34,112 nucleotides of DNA, taken from NCBI RefSeq assembly GCF_000741165.1, contig NZ_JGYN01000029.1:1-34112 (forward strand), read 5' to 3'. This document shows, piece by piece, positions 25,254 through 34,060 of this stretch. Below the pieces are notes generated by a model. The model was given only the letters and a program-made list of their open reading frames with translations. It was not told the DNA's origin and did not search any database. Source of the stretch: Bifidobacterium biavatii DSM 23969 (GTDB taxonomy: Bacteria; Actinomycetota; Actinomycetes; Actinomycetales; Bifidobacteriaceae). Both the position numbers and the translations under genes were made by a program. Positions within the stretch are counted from its first letter, which is position 1. Each line of letters starts with the position of its first letter.

Positions 25254-25296
25254 TATCCTAAGCCATGACCCCGCCCTCAAGAGCGGGGTCATGGCT
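25254..25296 (+). promoter_or_regulatory. TATCCT box and 14-bp hairpin between metY and the ECF S gene
   Basis: AGCCATGACCCCGC (25261-25274) and its exact inverse (25283-25296) form a 14-bp stem with an 8-base loop. It ends in TTGTTCT, so it may terminate metY. A TATCCT box at 25254-25259 could also be a -10 of the ECF gene, in which case the hairpin would lie at the 5' end of that message. The other 140 bases of the gap show nothing recognisable. Confidence 0.5.
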
Positions 25297-25318
25297 TGTT
25301 CTATGAGAGAGGAACCCC

Positions 25319-25858
25319 ATGAGCGCACGCACGCAGAAAACCATCACCGCGGGCACCATCCCGCTGATCGCTGTCATGACCGCCGTCACCACGGTGCTCA
25401 CCATGTTCGTCAAAATCCCCACGCCCACGCGCGGCTACCTGAACCTGTCCGACACGATGATCTACTTCGCGTCCTACGCGTTCGGCCCGTGGGTTGGCGG
25501 CATCATCGGCGGCCTCGGCCCGGCCCTGTCCGACCTGATCGGCGGCTACCCGCAGTGGGCGATCTTCACGTTCGTCATCGACGGCGTGCAGGCCCTGATC
25601 GTCGGCCTGTTCCTCAAGGAATTCAAGCCGTTCAACGTGGCCGTCGTCTCCATTCTCGCCGGCGTGTGGAAGGTGTTCGGCTACTTCATCGCCGGCGGCA
25701 TCCTCTCCGGCTGGGGCCCGGCCCTCGGCGAAGTGGCCGGCAACAGCTTCCAGATGGCCGTCGGCCTGATCGTCGGCCTCGCCCTGTTCTCCGCCGTGCG
25801 CAAGGCGTACCCGCCGCTGGTCCGCCTTGGCAACCTCGGCGTCAAGTCCGCGGCCTGA
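25319..25858 (+). CDS. ECF transporter S component (substrate-binding membrane protein)
   Basis: The S component binds a vitamin or cofactor precursor in the membrane and docks to the EcfA-EcfT module encoded next. The 179-residue product has about six membrane helices and the ECF_trnsprt/ribofla-type signature PTPTRGYLNLSDTMIYFASYAFGPW and GGLGPALSDLIGGYPQWAIFT, found in PF12822/PF07155-type S proteins. It is not YkoE-like. GAGAGAGGA precedes the ATG. Substrate is not told by sequence; neighbouring pdxY and metY suggest vitamin B6, a thiamin-precursor or methionine-related solute, which is inference. A strong terminator separates it from the A and T genes, so this gene can be expressed at a different level. 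Confidence 0.8.
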   Translation: MSARTQKTITAGTIPLIAVMTAVTTVLTMFVKIPTPTRGYLNLSDTMIYFASYAFGPWVGGIIGGLGPALSDLIGGYPQWAIFTFVIDGVQALIVGLFLKEFKPFNVAVVSILAGVWKVFGYFIAGGILSGWGPALGEVAGNSFQMAVGLIVGLALFSAVRKAYPPLVRLGNLGVKSAA

Positions 25859-25893
25859 TCGGCCTGATCAGTCCGATCGAGCATAACGATCGT

Positions 25894-25931
25894 AACGGCT
25901 CCCTTCCCGTCACTGGAAGGGAGCCGTTTTT
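25894..25931 (+). terminator. Terminator after the ECF S gene
   Basis: A perfect 14-bp stem (25894-25907 with 25915-25928) with a 7-base loop ends in TTTTT (25927-25931), 36 bases after the stop. Confidence 0.93.
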
Positions 25932-25957
25932 GCGTCGCGGTACGTCAACGCGAACGC

Positions 25958-25963
25958 TAGGAT
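25958..25963 (+). promoter_or_regulatory. TAGGAT: -10 box or ribosome binding site of the ECF ATPase gene
   Basis: Placed seven bases before the ATG at 25971, TAGGAT fits a sigma-70 -10 box for a leaderless transcript; the AGGA inside it also fits a ribosome binding site at good spacing. No -35 box is clear. A promoter is expected here because the strong terminator ends only 27 bases earlier. Confidence 0.4.
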
Positions 25964-25970
25964 GAATCGA

Positions 25971-27539
25971 ATGAGCTTGGACGACCTGATCGAAACGAGG
26001 GAACTCGGCTGGGACTATGCGTCGATCGCCGACGGCGGCCGCCCCATCCCCGGACTCGACGGCGTGTCCGTGCGCATCCGCGCCGGCGAATTCGTCGGCG
26101 TCGTGGGACCGACCGGTGCCGGCAAATCGACGCTGTGCATGGCGCTCGCCGGCATCATCCCCAACCTTGCGGACGGCGACATGCGCGGCACTGTCACCGT
26201 CGCCGGCCACGACACGGCCCGCACGTCCGTCGCCGAACTGTCGCTCAACGTCGGCTACGTGCAGCAGGACCCCGAATCGCAGCTGTTCTGCGCGTCTGTC
26301 GAGGACGAAATCGCATTCCCGCTCGAAAATCGCGGCATGGACCCGGCGCTCATGGACCGGCGCATCGACGACGTGCTCGCCTTGGTTGGCATGGGGGAGT
26401 ACCGCAAACGCGTGCCCACCAGCCTGTCCGGCGGGCAGATGCAGCGCGTCGCATTGGCCGCCGCGCTCGTCGCCGAACCGGACATCCTCATCCTCGACGA
26501 GCCGACCGCCGCACTCGACCCGGACGGCAGACGTGACGTGTTCGCCGCGCTCGCCGCGATCCGAAGCAGCCGCGCGGGCCGCAACCTCACCGTCGTCATG
26601 GCCGAGCAGGACACGTCGCATTTCCCCGGCTGGGCCGACCGCATCCTCGTGCTCGACCACGGACGTCTCGTCGCTCAGGGCGACGTCGGACTGTTCGACC
26701 GCGAACCGGACCTGTTCGCACGGCTCGGCGTCGCGCCGCCCGGCGACGGCGAGCCGACGCTGCGCGTGCTTCCGGCCGACGGCGGGGGAGCGGCGGCCGA
26801 TCCGGCGATCGTGCTGGACCACGTCACCTACCGGTACGACGGTTCGGCGGACGACGAATCGACGGACAACGGAACGTCCAACGGCCCGTCAGCGCCCGCG
26901 CTCGACGACGTGACCTGCACGATCCCGCGCGGCGCGTTCGTCGGACTGATCGGACGCAACGGGTCAGGCAAAACCACGCTCGCACGGCATCTCAACGCGC
27001 TGCTCAGACCAGCCTCCGGCCGCGTCGTCGTGGACGGGCTCGACACGCGCACGCACGCGGTCGGACGCATGGCCGCGCACGTCGGATTCGTGTTCCAGAA
27101 TCCCGACCATCAGATCTTCTGCGCCAGCACGCGCGAGGAAATCGGCTTCGGCCCGCGCGCGCTCGGCCGCACGGACGCGCAGGTGCGCGCCGCCGTCGAC
27201 GACATGCTGCGACTGTTCGATCTGGAACGGTTCGCCGACGTGTCGCCCGCGACGCTCGGCTACGGCGACCGGCGCATCGTCGCGCTCGCCTCGGTGCTCG
27301 CCATGCGCACGCCGATCCTCGTGCTCGACGAGCCGACCGCCGGACTCGACCGCAACCTGTCCACGAAACTGCTCGACGCGGTCGCCGCGCTCAACCGCGC
27401 CGGCACGACCGTGATCATGATCAGCCACGACATGCGCGCGGTCGCGAACTACTGCACGCACGTCATGCGCATGGACGCGGGCCGGCTCGTCGAATACGGG
27501 CGGCTCGCGCACGACGGCCAGCGAAAGGAGCGTCGATGA
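25971..27539 (+). CDS. ECF transporter energy-coupling ATPases EcfA and EcfA', fused
   Basis: Two ABC ATPase domains are joined in one 522-residue chain and would power uptake by the adjacent S and T components. Domain 1 has Walker A GPTGAGKST (about 46-54), Q-loop YVQQDPESQLF, signature LSGGQMQR (about 152) and Walker B LILDEPTAALD. Domain 2 has Walker A GRNGSGKTT (about 328-336), Q-loop FVFQNPDHQIF, a changed signature LGYGDRRIVALAS (about 428), and Walker B LVLDEPTAGLD. The linker near residues 265-305 is Asp/Ser/Pro-rich. The QxPxxQ(L/I)F Q-loops are typical of ECF ATPases. Start 25971 is preferred over 25962 because the TAGGAT lies at proper distance. The stop overlaps ecfT in ATGA. Confidence 0.93.
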   Translation: MSLDDLIETRELGWDYASIADGGRPIPGLDGVSVRIRAGEFVGVVGPTGAGKSTLCMALAGIIPNLADGDMRGTVTVAGHDTARTSVAELSLNVGYVQQDPESQLFCASVEDEIAFPLENRGMDPALMDRRIDDVLALVGMGEYRKRVPTSLSGGQMQRVALAAALVAEPDILILDEPTAALDPDGRRDVFAALAAIRSSRAGRNLTVVMAEQDTSHFPGWADRILVLDHGRLVAQGDVGLFDREPDLFARLGVAPPGDGEPTLRVLPADGGGAAADPAIVLDHVTYRYDGSADDESTDNGTSNGPSAPALDDVTCTIPRGAFVGLIGRNGSGKTTLARHLNALLRPASGRVVVDGLDTRTHAVGRMAAHVGFVFQNPDHQIFCASTREEIGFGPRALGRTDAQVRAAVDDMLRLFDLERFADVSPATLGYGDRRIVALASVLAMRTPILVLDEPTAGLDRNLSTKLLDAVAALNRAGTTVIMISHDMRAVANYCTHVMRMDAGRLVEYGRLAHDGQRKERR

Positions 27540-28348
27540 ACGCTGACCTGTACGTGCCCGGCGACGGTTGGCTGCACCGCGCCGACCCGCGCGTCAAATT
27601 CGCGATGTCGCTCGCGCTGCTCGTCCTGTGCCTGATCTGGCGCAACTGGGCGTTCATGACCGCGGCGCTCGTCCTCGAGCACGCGATGCTCGCCGCAGAC
27701 CGGGTGCCGGCCGAACGCATCCTGTGGGTATGGAAGATCCTCGCGTTCGTGATCGTGATGATCGTCGTGCTCTGGCCGATCTTCGACCCGAGCGGTGCGC
27801 ACGAACTGTGGCGGTGGGGATTCCTGCGGCTCACCCGCGAAAACCTGATCATGGCGGCCGTCATGGGCCTGCGCATCCCCGCGCTCGGCTTCGCGTGCTT
27901 CCTGACGCTGTTCACCACGAGCCAGGCGAAGCTCGTGCGCGGGCTCGTCGCGCTCGGCGTGCCGTACCGCGCGGGACTCACGCTCGCCACGTCGCTGCGC
28001 TACATTCCCGTGTTCTTCGGCATCTTCCAATCCGTGTCCGACGCGCAGCGGGCGCGCGGACTCGACCTGTCCGGCGGTGACGCGACCGGGGCCGGCTCGC
28101 ACCGCGGCAACCCGTTCACGCGCCTCGTCGCGCGGTTCAAGTCGTATCTGCCGATCATCGTCGCCGTGCTCATCCGCGCCTACCGCATGAGCCAGGGCGT
28201 CGGCTGGGCCATGGAATCGCGTGGACTCGGCCTGCCGGGCGCGCGCACCTACCGCGTGCGGCTGCGCATGCGCCCGGCAGACTGGGGGCTGCTCGCGGCG
28301 ACGGTGATCGGGACCGTCGCCACCGTCATCCTGATGGTGATGGATTAG
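27536..28348 (+). CDS. ecfT: ECF transporter T component
   Basis: EcfT is the transmembrane coupling protein between the ATPases and the S component. The 270-residue product has an N-terminal membrane cluster (FAMSLALLVLCLIW, AFMTAALVLEH, ILAFVIVMIVVLWP), a long cytoplasmic helix region, and the two coupling-helix Ala-Arg-Gly/Ser-Arg-Gly motifs AQRARGLD and AMESRGLG that contact the ATPases, then a last membrane helix (GLLAATVIGTVATVIL). AAAGGAG precedes the ATG, which overlaps the EcfA stop by four bases. The stop codon overlaps the stop of the convergent gene. Confidence 0.93.
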   Translation: MNADLYVPGDGWLHRADPRVKFAMSLALLVLCLIWRNWAFMTAALVLEHAMLAADRVPAERILWVWKILAFVIVMIVVLWPIFDPSGAHELWRWGFLRLTRENLIMAAVMGLRIPALGFACFLTLFTTSQAKLVRGLVALGVPYRAGLTLATSLRYIPVFFGIFQSVSDAQRARGLDLSGGDATGAGSHRGNPFTRLVARFKSYLPIIVAVLIRAYRMSQGVGWAMESRGLGLPGARTYRVRLRMRPADWGLLAATVIGTVATVILMVMD

Positions 28349-30120
28349 CCGGGTAATTCAAGCTCGCCGAGCTTGTCGGTGAGCTTCATGTTCTCGCTGT
28401 AGTCGACCGGACAGGCGATGACGTGCACACCGCCGTCCGCCGTCATCGCGGCTTCGATCGCCGGACCCAGCTCGTTCGCAGCCTGAATCAGCGTGCCGGT
28501 CGCGCCGAAGCTCTCCGCGAGCTTGACGAAATCCGGGTTGCCGAAATCGACGTCGTCATGGTGGCCGGCGTGCAGGTCCATCTTCCACTTGATCAGGCCG
28601 TACGCGCGGTCCACCCACACCAGAATCACGATATGACAGCCGAGCCGCACCGCCGTTTCGATCTCCTGCATGTTCATCATGAAGCTGCCGTCGCCCATCA
28701 CCGCCAGCACCGGTCGGCCGTGGCGAGCGAGCGAGGCTCCCACCGCGCCCGGCAGTGTCCAGCCCATCGTCGACAAGCTGTTGTCGATGATGCACGTGTT
28801 CGGCAGATACGTCGGATACAGGCGCGCCATCCACATCTTGAGCGCGCCCGTGTCCACGAGCGCCACGTCGCTGTCGCCGAGCGCGCGTCGCGTGTCGTAG
28901 ACGACGCGCTGCGGCTTCATCGGGAACGAGTCGTCGTCCTTGCGCGACGTGAACTCGTCCGTGAGCAGGCGGCGGATGTCCGACTCCATGTCGTCGAAGC
29001 GCACGTCGCGTTCGCGCAGCGCGTCGATCAGCTGCGTGAGCGTCGCGTCGATGTCGGCCATGATGTTCAGCGTGGTCGTGTAGTGCGCGTCCGTGTCCTC
29101 GACGAACGTGTTGATGTGGATGATCTTCTTGTCGTTCTTCGGATTGATCTTGACCGGGTCGAACTGCTGGATCGAGAATCCGATCGCGATGATCAGGTCC
29201 GCGTCGTCGAACGCGAAGTTCTCGTAGTCGTGCCGCATGAAGCCGACCACGCCGAGCGCGTTGTCGTGGCGGTCCGAGAATACGCCCTTGCCTTCGAACG
29301 TGGTCGCCACCGGCAGGTTGAGCTGTTCGGACAGGATGCGCAGCTGATAGTCCGCGTGCGCGCGGCTCACGCCGTTGCCCGCGAGGATGATCGGATGCTT
29401 CGCTTTGGCGATGATGTCGGCCGCCGCGTCGATGTCGGCGGGCGTCGGCACGGTGTGCACCTGCAGCGCGCGGCTCAGCGGTTCGGCGTCGGCCGGCGCC
29501 GGCTGCTCGGCGATGTCCTCCGGCAGGATGATGCACGTCGCGGCCGGACGCTTGCGCTGGGCGAGCGCGAAGCCCTTGCGCATCGTCTCGGTCACGGCCT
29601 CGGGGCTCAGGATCATGTTCGTCCAGCGCGTGATCGGGCGGAACACGGACACCAGGTCGATGATCTGATGCGATTCCTTGTGCAGTCGGCGCACGCTGCC
29701 CTGCGCGCACAGGGCGACCAGCGGCGTGTTGCTCGCGTTCGCGCACGCCACCGGCAGCGTCAGGTTCAGCGCGCCCGGTCCCAACGTGGCCAGGCACACG
29801 CCCGGCTTGCCGGTCAGATGCGCGTACGTGAGCGCCATGAAACCCGCGCCCTGCTCGTGGCGCGTGACGACGAAGCGGATGCGTCCGTCGCGTTCCAGCG
29901 CTTCGATGAACGGGATGTTCTCCTCGCCGGGGATGCCGAAGATCACTTCGACGCCCTCCTGCACGAGGCACTGGACCATCAGGTCGGCGACGTTGCGTTC
30001 GTGCCGCGGTTCCGTCGGTTTCGGCGAGGCCGCCTGCTGCGGCTGCGGATGATGGGCGGCGTTCTCGTGCAGCCTCGATTCGAGGCGTGAGATCAGGGAA
30101 TGATGTTGCTGTTCGGTCAC
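28345..30120 (-). CDS. ThDP-dependent acetolactate-synthase-like enzyme
   Basis: The 591-residue product has the full ThDP-enzyme plan: Pyr domain with IFGIPGEENIPFIEAL (catalytic Glu) and TRHEQGAGFMA, a central TPP_M domain with IILAGNGVSRA, and a C-terminal PP domain with LAVMGDGSFMMNMQEIETAVRL and VWVDRAYGLIKWKM. This pattern resembles catabolic acetolactate synthases (AlsS/BudB) and the large subunit IlvB; a regulatory-subunit gene and other ilv genes are absent here. Catalysis would condense two pyruvate molecules to acetolactate; another ThDP reaction is possible. A Pro/Gln/His-rich stretch of about 45 residues precedes the first domain. The start is a GTG at 30120, with no ribosome binding site but a TATACT box at 30130-30135 that suits a leaderless transcript. 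Confidence 0.85.
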   Translation of the reverse strand: MTEQQHHSLISRLESRLHENAAHHPQPQQAASPKPTEPRHERNVADLMVQCLVQEGVEVIFGIPGEENIPFIEALERDGRIRFVVTRHEQGAGFMALTYAHLTGKPGVCLATLGPGALNLTLPVACANASNTPLVALCAQGSVRRLHKESHQIIDLVSVFRPITRWTNMILSPEAVTETMRKGFALAQRKRPAATCIILPEDIAEQPAPADAEPLSRALQVHTVPTPADIDAAADIIAKAKHPIILAGNGVSRAHADYQLRILSEQLNLPVATTFEGKGVFSDRHDNALGVVGFMRHDYENFAFDDADLIIAIGFSIQQFDPVKINPKNDKKIIHINTFVEDTDAHYTTTLNIMADIDATLTQLIDALRERDVRFDDMESDIRRLLTDEFTSRKDDDSFPMKPQRVVYDTRRALGDSDVALVDTGALKMWMARLYPTYLPNTCIIDNSLSTMGWTLPGAVGASLARHGRPVLAVMGDGSFMMNMQEIETAVRLGCHIVILVWVDRAYGLIKWKMDLHAGHHDDVDFGNPDFVKLAESFGATGTLIQAANELGPAIEAAMTADGGVHVIACPVDYSENMKLTDKLGELELPG

Positions 30121-30129
30121 GAGTGCATG

Positions 30130-30135
30130 AGTATA
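30130..30135 (-). promoter_or_regulatory. -10 box for a probable leaderless transcript of the acetolactate-synthase-like gene
   Basis: TATACT on the minus strand ends nine bases before the GTG start at 30120, which would place the transcript start about two or three bases before the start codon. No ribosome binding site is present. The rest of the 246-base gap to the next gene shows no further structure I can support. Confidence 0.5.
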
Positions 30136-30366
30136 ACCGGGGCGGTGATCGAACCGGTGTAATGGACGACATATGGCCGTAACAAATCGTGATCGCCCGC
30201 ATGTCGTTGCGCGGTCGCCCGTGCGCTGGATGCGCGCGACGCGGCTTCATCCTCGGGGATGAGAACGCGACCGGCCGGATTCCGCCCGCCGCACGATGTC
30301 GGAGGAGCGCGTTGCGCGGGACCATGAAACCATCATCCGATAACCGTTACGAGGAAACGAGGAATC

Positions 30367-31143
30367 ATGGAAGGTTTGGTCACTCCGACCATCAACCCGA
30401 CCGCCATCGAGGCGATCGATCTGGTCAAGGACTACGGGCAGGGCGACACGGCCGTGCATGCGCTGCGCGGCGTCAACGTGCGCTTCGAACAGGGCAGGTT
30501 CACGGCCATCATGGGTCCGTCCGGCTCCGGCAAGTCCACGCTCATGCACACGCTCGCCGGACTCGACTCGGCCACCAGCGGCCGCATCGTGTTCGACGGC
30601 GCGGACATCACGAAGATGAACGACAACCAGCTCACGCTGCTGCGCCGGCACAAGATCGGCTTCATCTTCCAGAGCTTCAACCTGCTGCCCATGTTCAGCG
30701 CCGAACAGAACATCCTCATGCCGCTGACGCTCGCCAACGAGAGGCCGGACCGCCGCTGGTTCGACCAGCTGGTGCGCACGCTCGGGCTGGGCGAGCGACT
30801 GAACCACCGTCCGAACGAACTGTCCGGCGGCCAGCAACAGCGCGTCGCCATCGCGCGTGCGCTCATCACCAAGCCGGCGCTCGTGTTCGCCGACGAGCCG
30901 ACCGGCAACCTCGACTCCGTGTCCAGCGCGGAGGTATTGAGCTTCCTGAAGCAGTCGGTCAGGGAACTCGGCCAGACGATCATCATGGTCACGCACGACG
31001 CGGTGGCCGCCTCCTACGCCGACCGCGCGATCGTGTTCGCCGACGGCAACATCGTCGCCGACGTGCCGAATCCCACCGCCGAACGGATGAGCGACCTGCT
31101 CATGGCTGAACGCGAGCGCGCCACCCGCGCCGCCATTCGATAA
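30367..31143 (+). CDS. ABC transporter ATPase, LolD/MacB family
   Basis: The 258-residue product is an ATPase of the type that pairs with FtsX-like permeases. Motifs: Walker [10 protein letters not shown] (about 49-57), Q-loop [18 protein letters not shown], signature [15 protein letters not shown] (about 152) and Walker [14 protein letters not shown], with the switch His in VTHDA. The start ATG has GAGGA four bases upstream. The permease gene follows in the same direction after a repeat, so the two form one transporter. Such transporters export peptides or lipids or use mechanical motion outside the cell; the target is not told here. No histidine kinase or response regulator gene is adjacent within the window. 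Confidence 0.93.
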   Translation: MEGLVTPTINPTAIEAIDLVKDYGQGDTAVHALRGVNVRFEQGRFTAIMGPSGSGKSTLMHTLAGLDSATSGRIVFDGADITKMNDNQLTLLRRHKIGFIFQSFNLLPMFSAEQNILMPLTLANERPDRRWFDQLVRTLGLGERLNHRPNELSGGQQQRVAIARALITKPALVFADEPTGNLDSVSSAEVLSFLKQSVRELGQTIIMVTHDAVAASYADRAIVFADGNIVADVPNPTAERMSDLLMAERERATRAAIR

Positions 31144-31152
31144 CATTCCGCA

Positions 31153-31278
31153 TTCTTGGCTCCTCTTGCTAGGGGAGCTGTCCGCAGAGCGGACTGAGGG
31201 GTAGTCAGAAGGTTCGGCCTTCTTCTCTCCCTCAGTCACGCTGCGCGTGCCAGCTCCCTCATCAGAGGGAGCCGAGAA
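31153..31278. mobile_element. Palindromic MITE-like repeat, full length
   Basis: The 126-bp sequence between the ATPase and permease genes is an imperfect inverted repeat centred near 31215 with a TTCGG loop. Both halves carry the pattern GGCTCC...GGGAGCTG...GACTGAGGG...AGAAGG. One half matches the sequence at 34061-34112. It resembles the GGGGAGCTG...CTGAGGGG repeats of bifidobacteria and other Gram-positives. The transcript would form a long hairpin inside an operon. Confidence 0.75.
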
Positions 31279-31298
31279 GGGTTGAAAAGGAATTTCCC

Positions 31299-34046
31299 AT
31301 GTTTTCCATCACGCTCAAACTCATGAAAAAAAGCGCGCGGATGCTCATCCCCGCGGGCATCGCGATCCTCATCGGTACCGCGTTCATCTGCGCCACGTTC
31401 CTGTTCTCCAATACCATGACCGACGCTCTCGGCCGCCAGCAGACCGGCAGCTACGGCGGTGCGAACTATATCGTCACCATCGACTACGACGCGCTGGACT
31501 CCGCGACGAAAGAGGAGAGGGACGCCGCATACTCCACCACCGTCAACGACTTCCATCTCGATCAGCTGGCCGCGACCGACGGCGTCGACGGCGTGCGCGC
31601 CAACACGATGACCGACGTCACCGTCGTCAACGGCGACAAGAACGTCAGCGGCATTGCGCTCGGCACCGCCAAGGACGCGCGGCTGCTGCCGGTCGGTCTT
31701 GCGGACGGCGACCTGCCGGCCGACAACGGCGAGATCGCCCTGCCGCAGTCCGTCGCCGCGCAGCTCGGCGTGAAGATCGGCGACACGGTGACGCTCAGCT
31801 CGCGCAGCCTGCAGGAGGAGGCGTCGATCGCTGACGCGACTGCGACTGACGCTGATAAGGCCGGCAACGTCAGCGTGCGCGTCGTCGGCCTGACCGACGA
31901 TCCGAACCGCGTATACGGTTCCTACGGCGGCGCGTCCGTGATCTCGAACGACGTCATGGCCGCCCTGCAGACCGTCGACGACTTTTCCCAGGTCCGCACC
32001 AGCCAGCTGTTCCTCGACCTCGCCGGCGGCGGCAACGGCACCGACGGCAGCGCGACCGACACCGCCAAGGCGCAGGCCACGGCCGACAAGCTCGCCAAGC
32101 TCATGCCGAAGCACTACCGCGTGCTCTCGCGCGAAACCGCCAACCAGGAAGCCATCAAATCGCTCAGCGCAGACGGCGGCACCGACATCACCACCACGTT
32201 CCTGCTGAGCTTCGGCGTGCTCGCCATGTTCGTCGCCGCGCTCGTGATAGCCAACACGTTCCAAGTGCTCGTCGCCCAGCGCCGCCGCACACTGGCGTTA
32301 TTGCGCACAATCGGCGCGAAGAAGGGCCAGCTGTACGGTTCCGTCCTGTTCGAAGCCGGCGTGCTCGGATTTGTCGCGTCCGCGCTCGGCGTGGCGCTCG
32401 GCTGCGCGCTGATCGGCGGCTTGTGCGCGTCCGGGCTCATGGCCTCGACCGGCATGGACGCGCGGTTCATCGTCAGCTGGCAGGCGTTCGCTGTGCCGGT
32501 CGCGTTCGGCATCGCCATGACCGTGCTCGCCTCGCTCGGCTCCGCACGCTCAGCCACGTCCGTGACTCCGCTCGAAGCGCTGCGCCCGATCGAACTGACC
32601 GACACGCGCCGTGCCGGACTCGTGCGCGGCGTCATCTCCGCGCTGTTCGTGCTCGCCGGTCTGACGTTCGCCGGATTCGCCGCATGGCAGATGAGCCAGT
32701 CGATCGCCGGACATTCGTCCATGGTCACCGACGCGTATTCCACCGTACTGCTCATGGCCATCGCCGGCTGCGCGTTCATCTTCCTCGGCCTCGTCCTGTC
32801 CGCCGTGTTCTGGCTGCCCGTGCTCATGCGCGGCGTGGGTGCGCTCGTCGCGCTCGCCGGACCATCCGCCAAGGTCGCGCACGCGAACATCCAGAAGAAC
32901 CCGCGCCGCGTGGCCGCGACCGGCGCCGCGCTGCTCATCGGCGTCACGCTCGTGGCGACCATCGCGACCGGTGCGACCAGCGCCAAGCAGACGATGGGGG
33001 AGGCGCTCGACAAGCGGTTCAGCGTCGACATGATCGCCGACGGCGCCGAAATGACCGAATCACAGGCGGCCGCCGCGGCCAAGATCAAGGGCGTTGCGGC
33101 ATCCGTGTACGCGCCGACCGTCATGAAGTACACGACCGACAAGGATGGCAACGACCTGTCCGTGTTGTTGGTCGGCGTGAACGATGCGGACGCGCTGCGC
33201 TCGGTGATGAAGGCCGATCTCAGGAACGTCACGATCGGCGACGGCACGGTGCTCATGCCGAAGTACGACGTGTTCACCGGCAAGAAGATGGCGTTCAGCG
33301 GCGATGCGGTGACGTTCTCTGATATGACGGGCGACGACTCCGGTACTGGTGCGAACGCGTCAGCCAAGTCGACCGGCAAGACGATCACGCTCAAGCCGGC
33401 GTACGTCGACTACCGCCGCGTATCCGAAAACTACAATGCGGTCGCGTTCGTCAGCGCCACGCACTTCACGAACGGCGACCTCAAGGCCACCGGTCACATG
33501 CTGCTCATGAAGATCGACGCGGACACCGCCGGCGTCTCCCTGAACGACGTGCTTACCGACGTGCAGCGGACGTTCACTGCCAGCTCCGGCGTGCAGGTGA
33601 CCGGGCCGGTCGCGGAACGCTCGCTGTGGGAGACGATGATCAACGGTCTGATGGCGCTTCTCGTCGGCCTGATCGCGGTCGCTGTGCTCATCGCGCTCGT
33701 CGGCGTGGCGAACACCTTGTCGCTGTCGGTCATCGAACGCACCAGGGAATCCGCGACCCTGCGGGCCATCGGCATGACGCGCGGCCAGCTGCGCCGCTCG
33801 CTCGCCGTCGAGGCGCTGCTGCTCTCGCTCGTCTCAGGCGTGGCCGGCGTGCTGCTCGGCACCGCGTTCGGCTGGCTCGGCTCCTACATGGTGTTCAGCC
33901 TGTACGGCGACGTGGTCTTCCCGTTCGACTGGGCGGGCAACGGCATCATGCTCGGCGTCGCGGCCGTCGCCGCGCTCATCGCCAGCATCGCCCCGGCACA
34001 TAGGGCCGTGAGCACGCCGCCGGTCGAAGCCCTCGCCGAAGCCTGA
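31299..34046 (+). CDS. ABC transporter permease, FtsX/MacB type, two FtsX domains
   Basis: The 915-residue membrane protein begins with a membrane helix at about 15-37 (MLIPAGIAILIGTAFICATFL) and a large extracellular domain to about 295. FtsX domain 1 follows (about 297-420, with VIANTFQVLVAQRRRTLALLRTIGAKKGQL), then two more helices (about 440-510), a second extracellular domain (about 540-775), and FtsX domain 2 (about 777-905, with VGVANTLSLSVIERTRESATLRAIGMTRGQLRRSL). The paired layout is that of the single-chain permease of LolD-type exporters. AAAAGGA lies before the ATG. The protein works with the ATPase encoded upstream. Substrate is unknown. Confidence 0.92.
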   Translation: MFSITLKLMKKSARMLIPAGIAILIGTAFICATFLFSNTMTDALGRQQTGSYGGANYIVTIDYDALDSATKEERDAAYSTTVNDFHLDQLAATDGVDGVRANTMTDVTVVNGDKNVSGIALGTAKDARLLPVGLADGDLPADNGEIALPQSVAAQLGVKIGDTVTLSSRSLQEEASIADATATDADKAGNVSVRVVGLTDDPNRVYGSYGGASVISNDVMAALQTVDDFSQVRTSQLFLDLAGGGNGTDGSATDTAKAQATADKLAKLMPKHYRVLSRETANQEAIKSLSADGGTDITTTFLLSFGVLAMFVAALVIANTFQVLVAQRRRTLALLRTIGAKKGQLYGSVLFEAGVLGFVASALGVALGCALIGGLCASGLMASTGMDARFIVSWQAFAVPVAFGIAMTVLASLGSARSATSVTPLEALRPIELTDTRRAGLVRGVISALFVLAGLTFAGFAAWQMSQSIAGHSSMVTDAYSTVLLMAIAGCAFIFLGLVLSAVFWLPVLMRGVGALVALAGPSAKVAHANIQKNPRRVAATGAALLIGVTLVATIATGATSAKQTMGEALDKRFSVDMIADGAEMTESQAAAAAKIKGVAASVYAPTVMKYTTDKDGNDLSVLLVGVNDADALRSVMKADLRNVTIGDGTVLMPKYDVFTGKKMAFSGDAVTFSDMTGDDSGTGANASAKSTGKTITLKPAYVDYRRVSENYNAVAFVSATHFTNGDLKATGHMLLMKIDADTAGVSLNDVLTDVQRTFTASSGVQVTGPVAERSLWETMINGLMALLVGLIAVAVLIALVGVANTLSLSVIERTRESATLRAIGMTRGQLRRSLAVEALLLSLVSGVAGVLLGTAFGWLGSYMVFSLYGDVVFPFDWAGNGIMLGVAAVAALIASIAPAHRAVSTPPVEALAEA

Positions 34047-34060
34047 TTTCACGACATCAC

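Noticed and set aside
25112..25318. A TPP riboswitch upstream of the ECF S gene
   Set aside because: No CTGAGA or ACCTG core is present; one perfect hairpin explains the visible structure.
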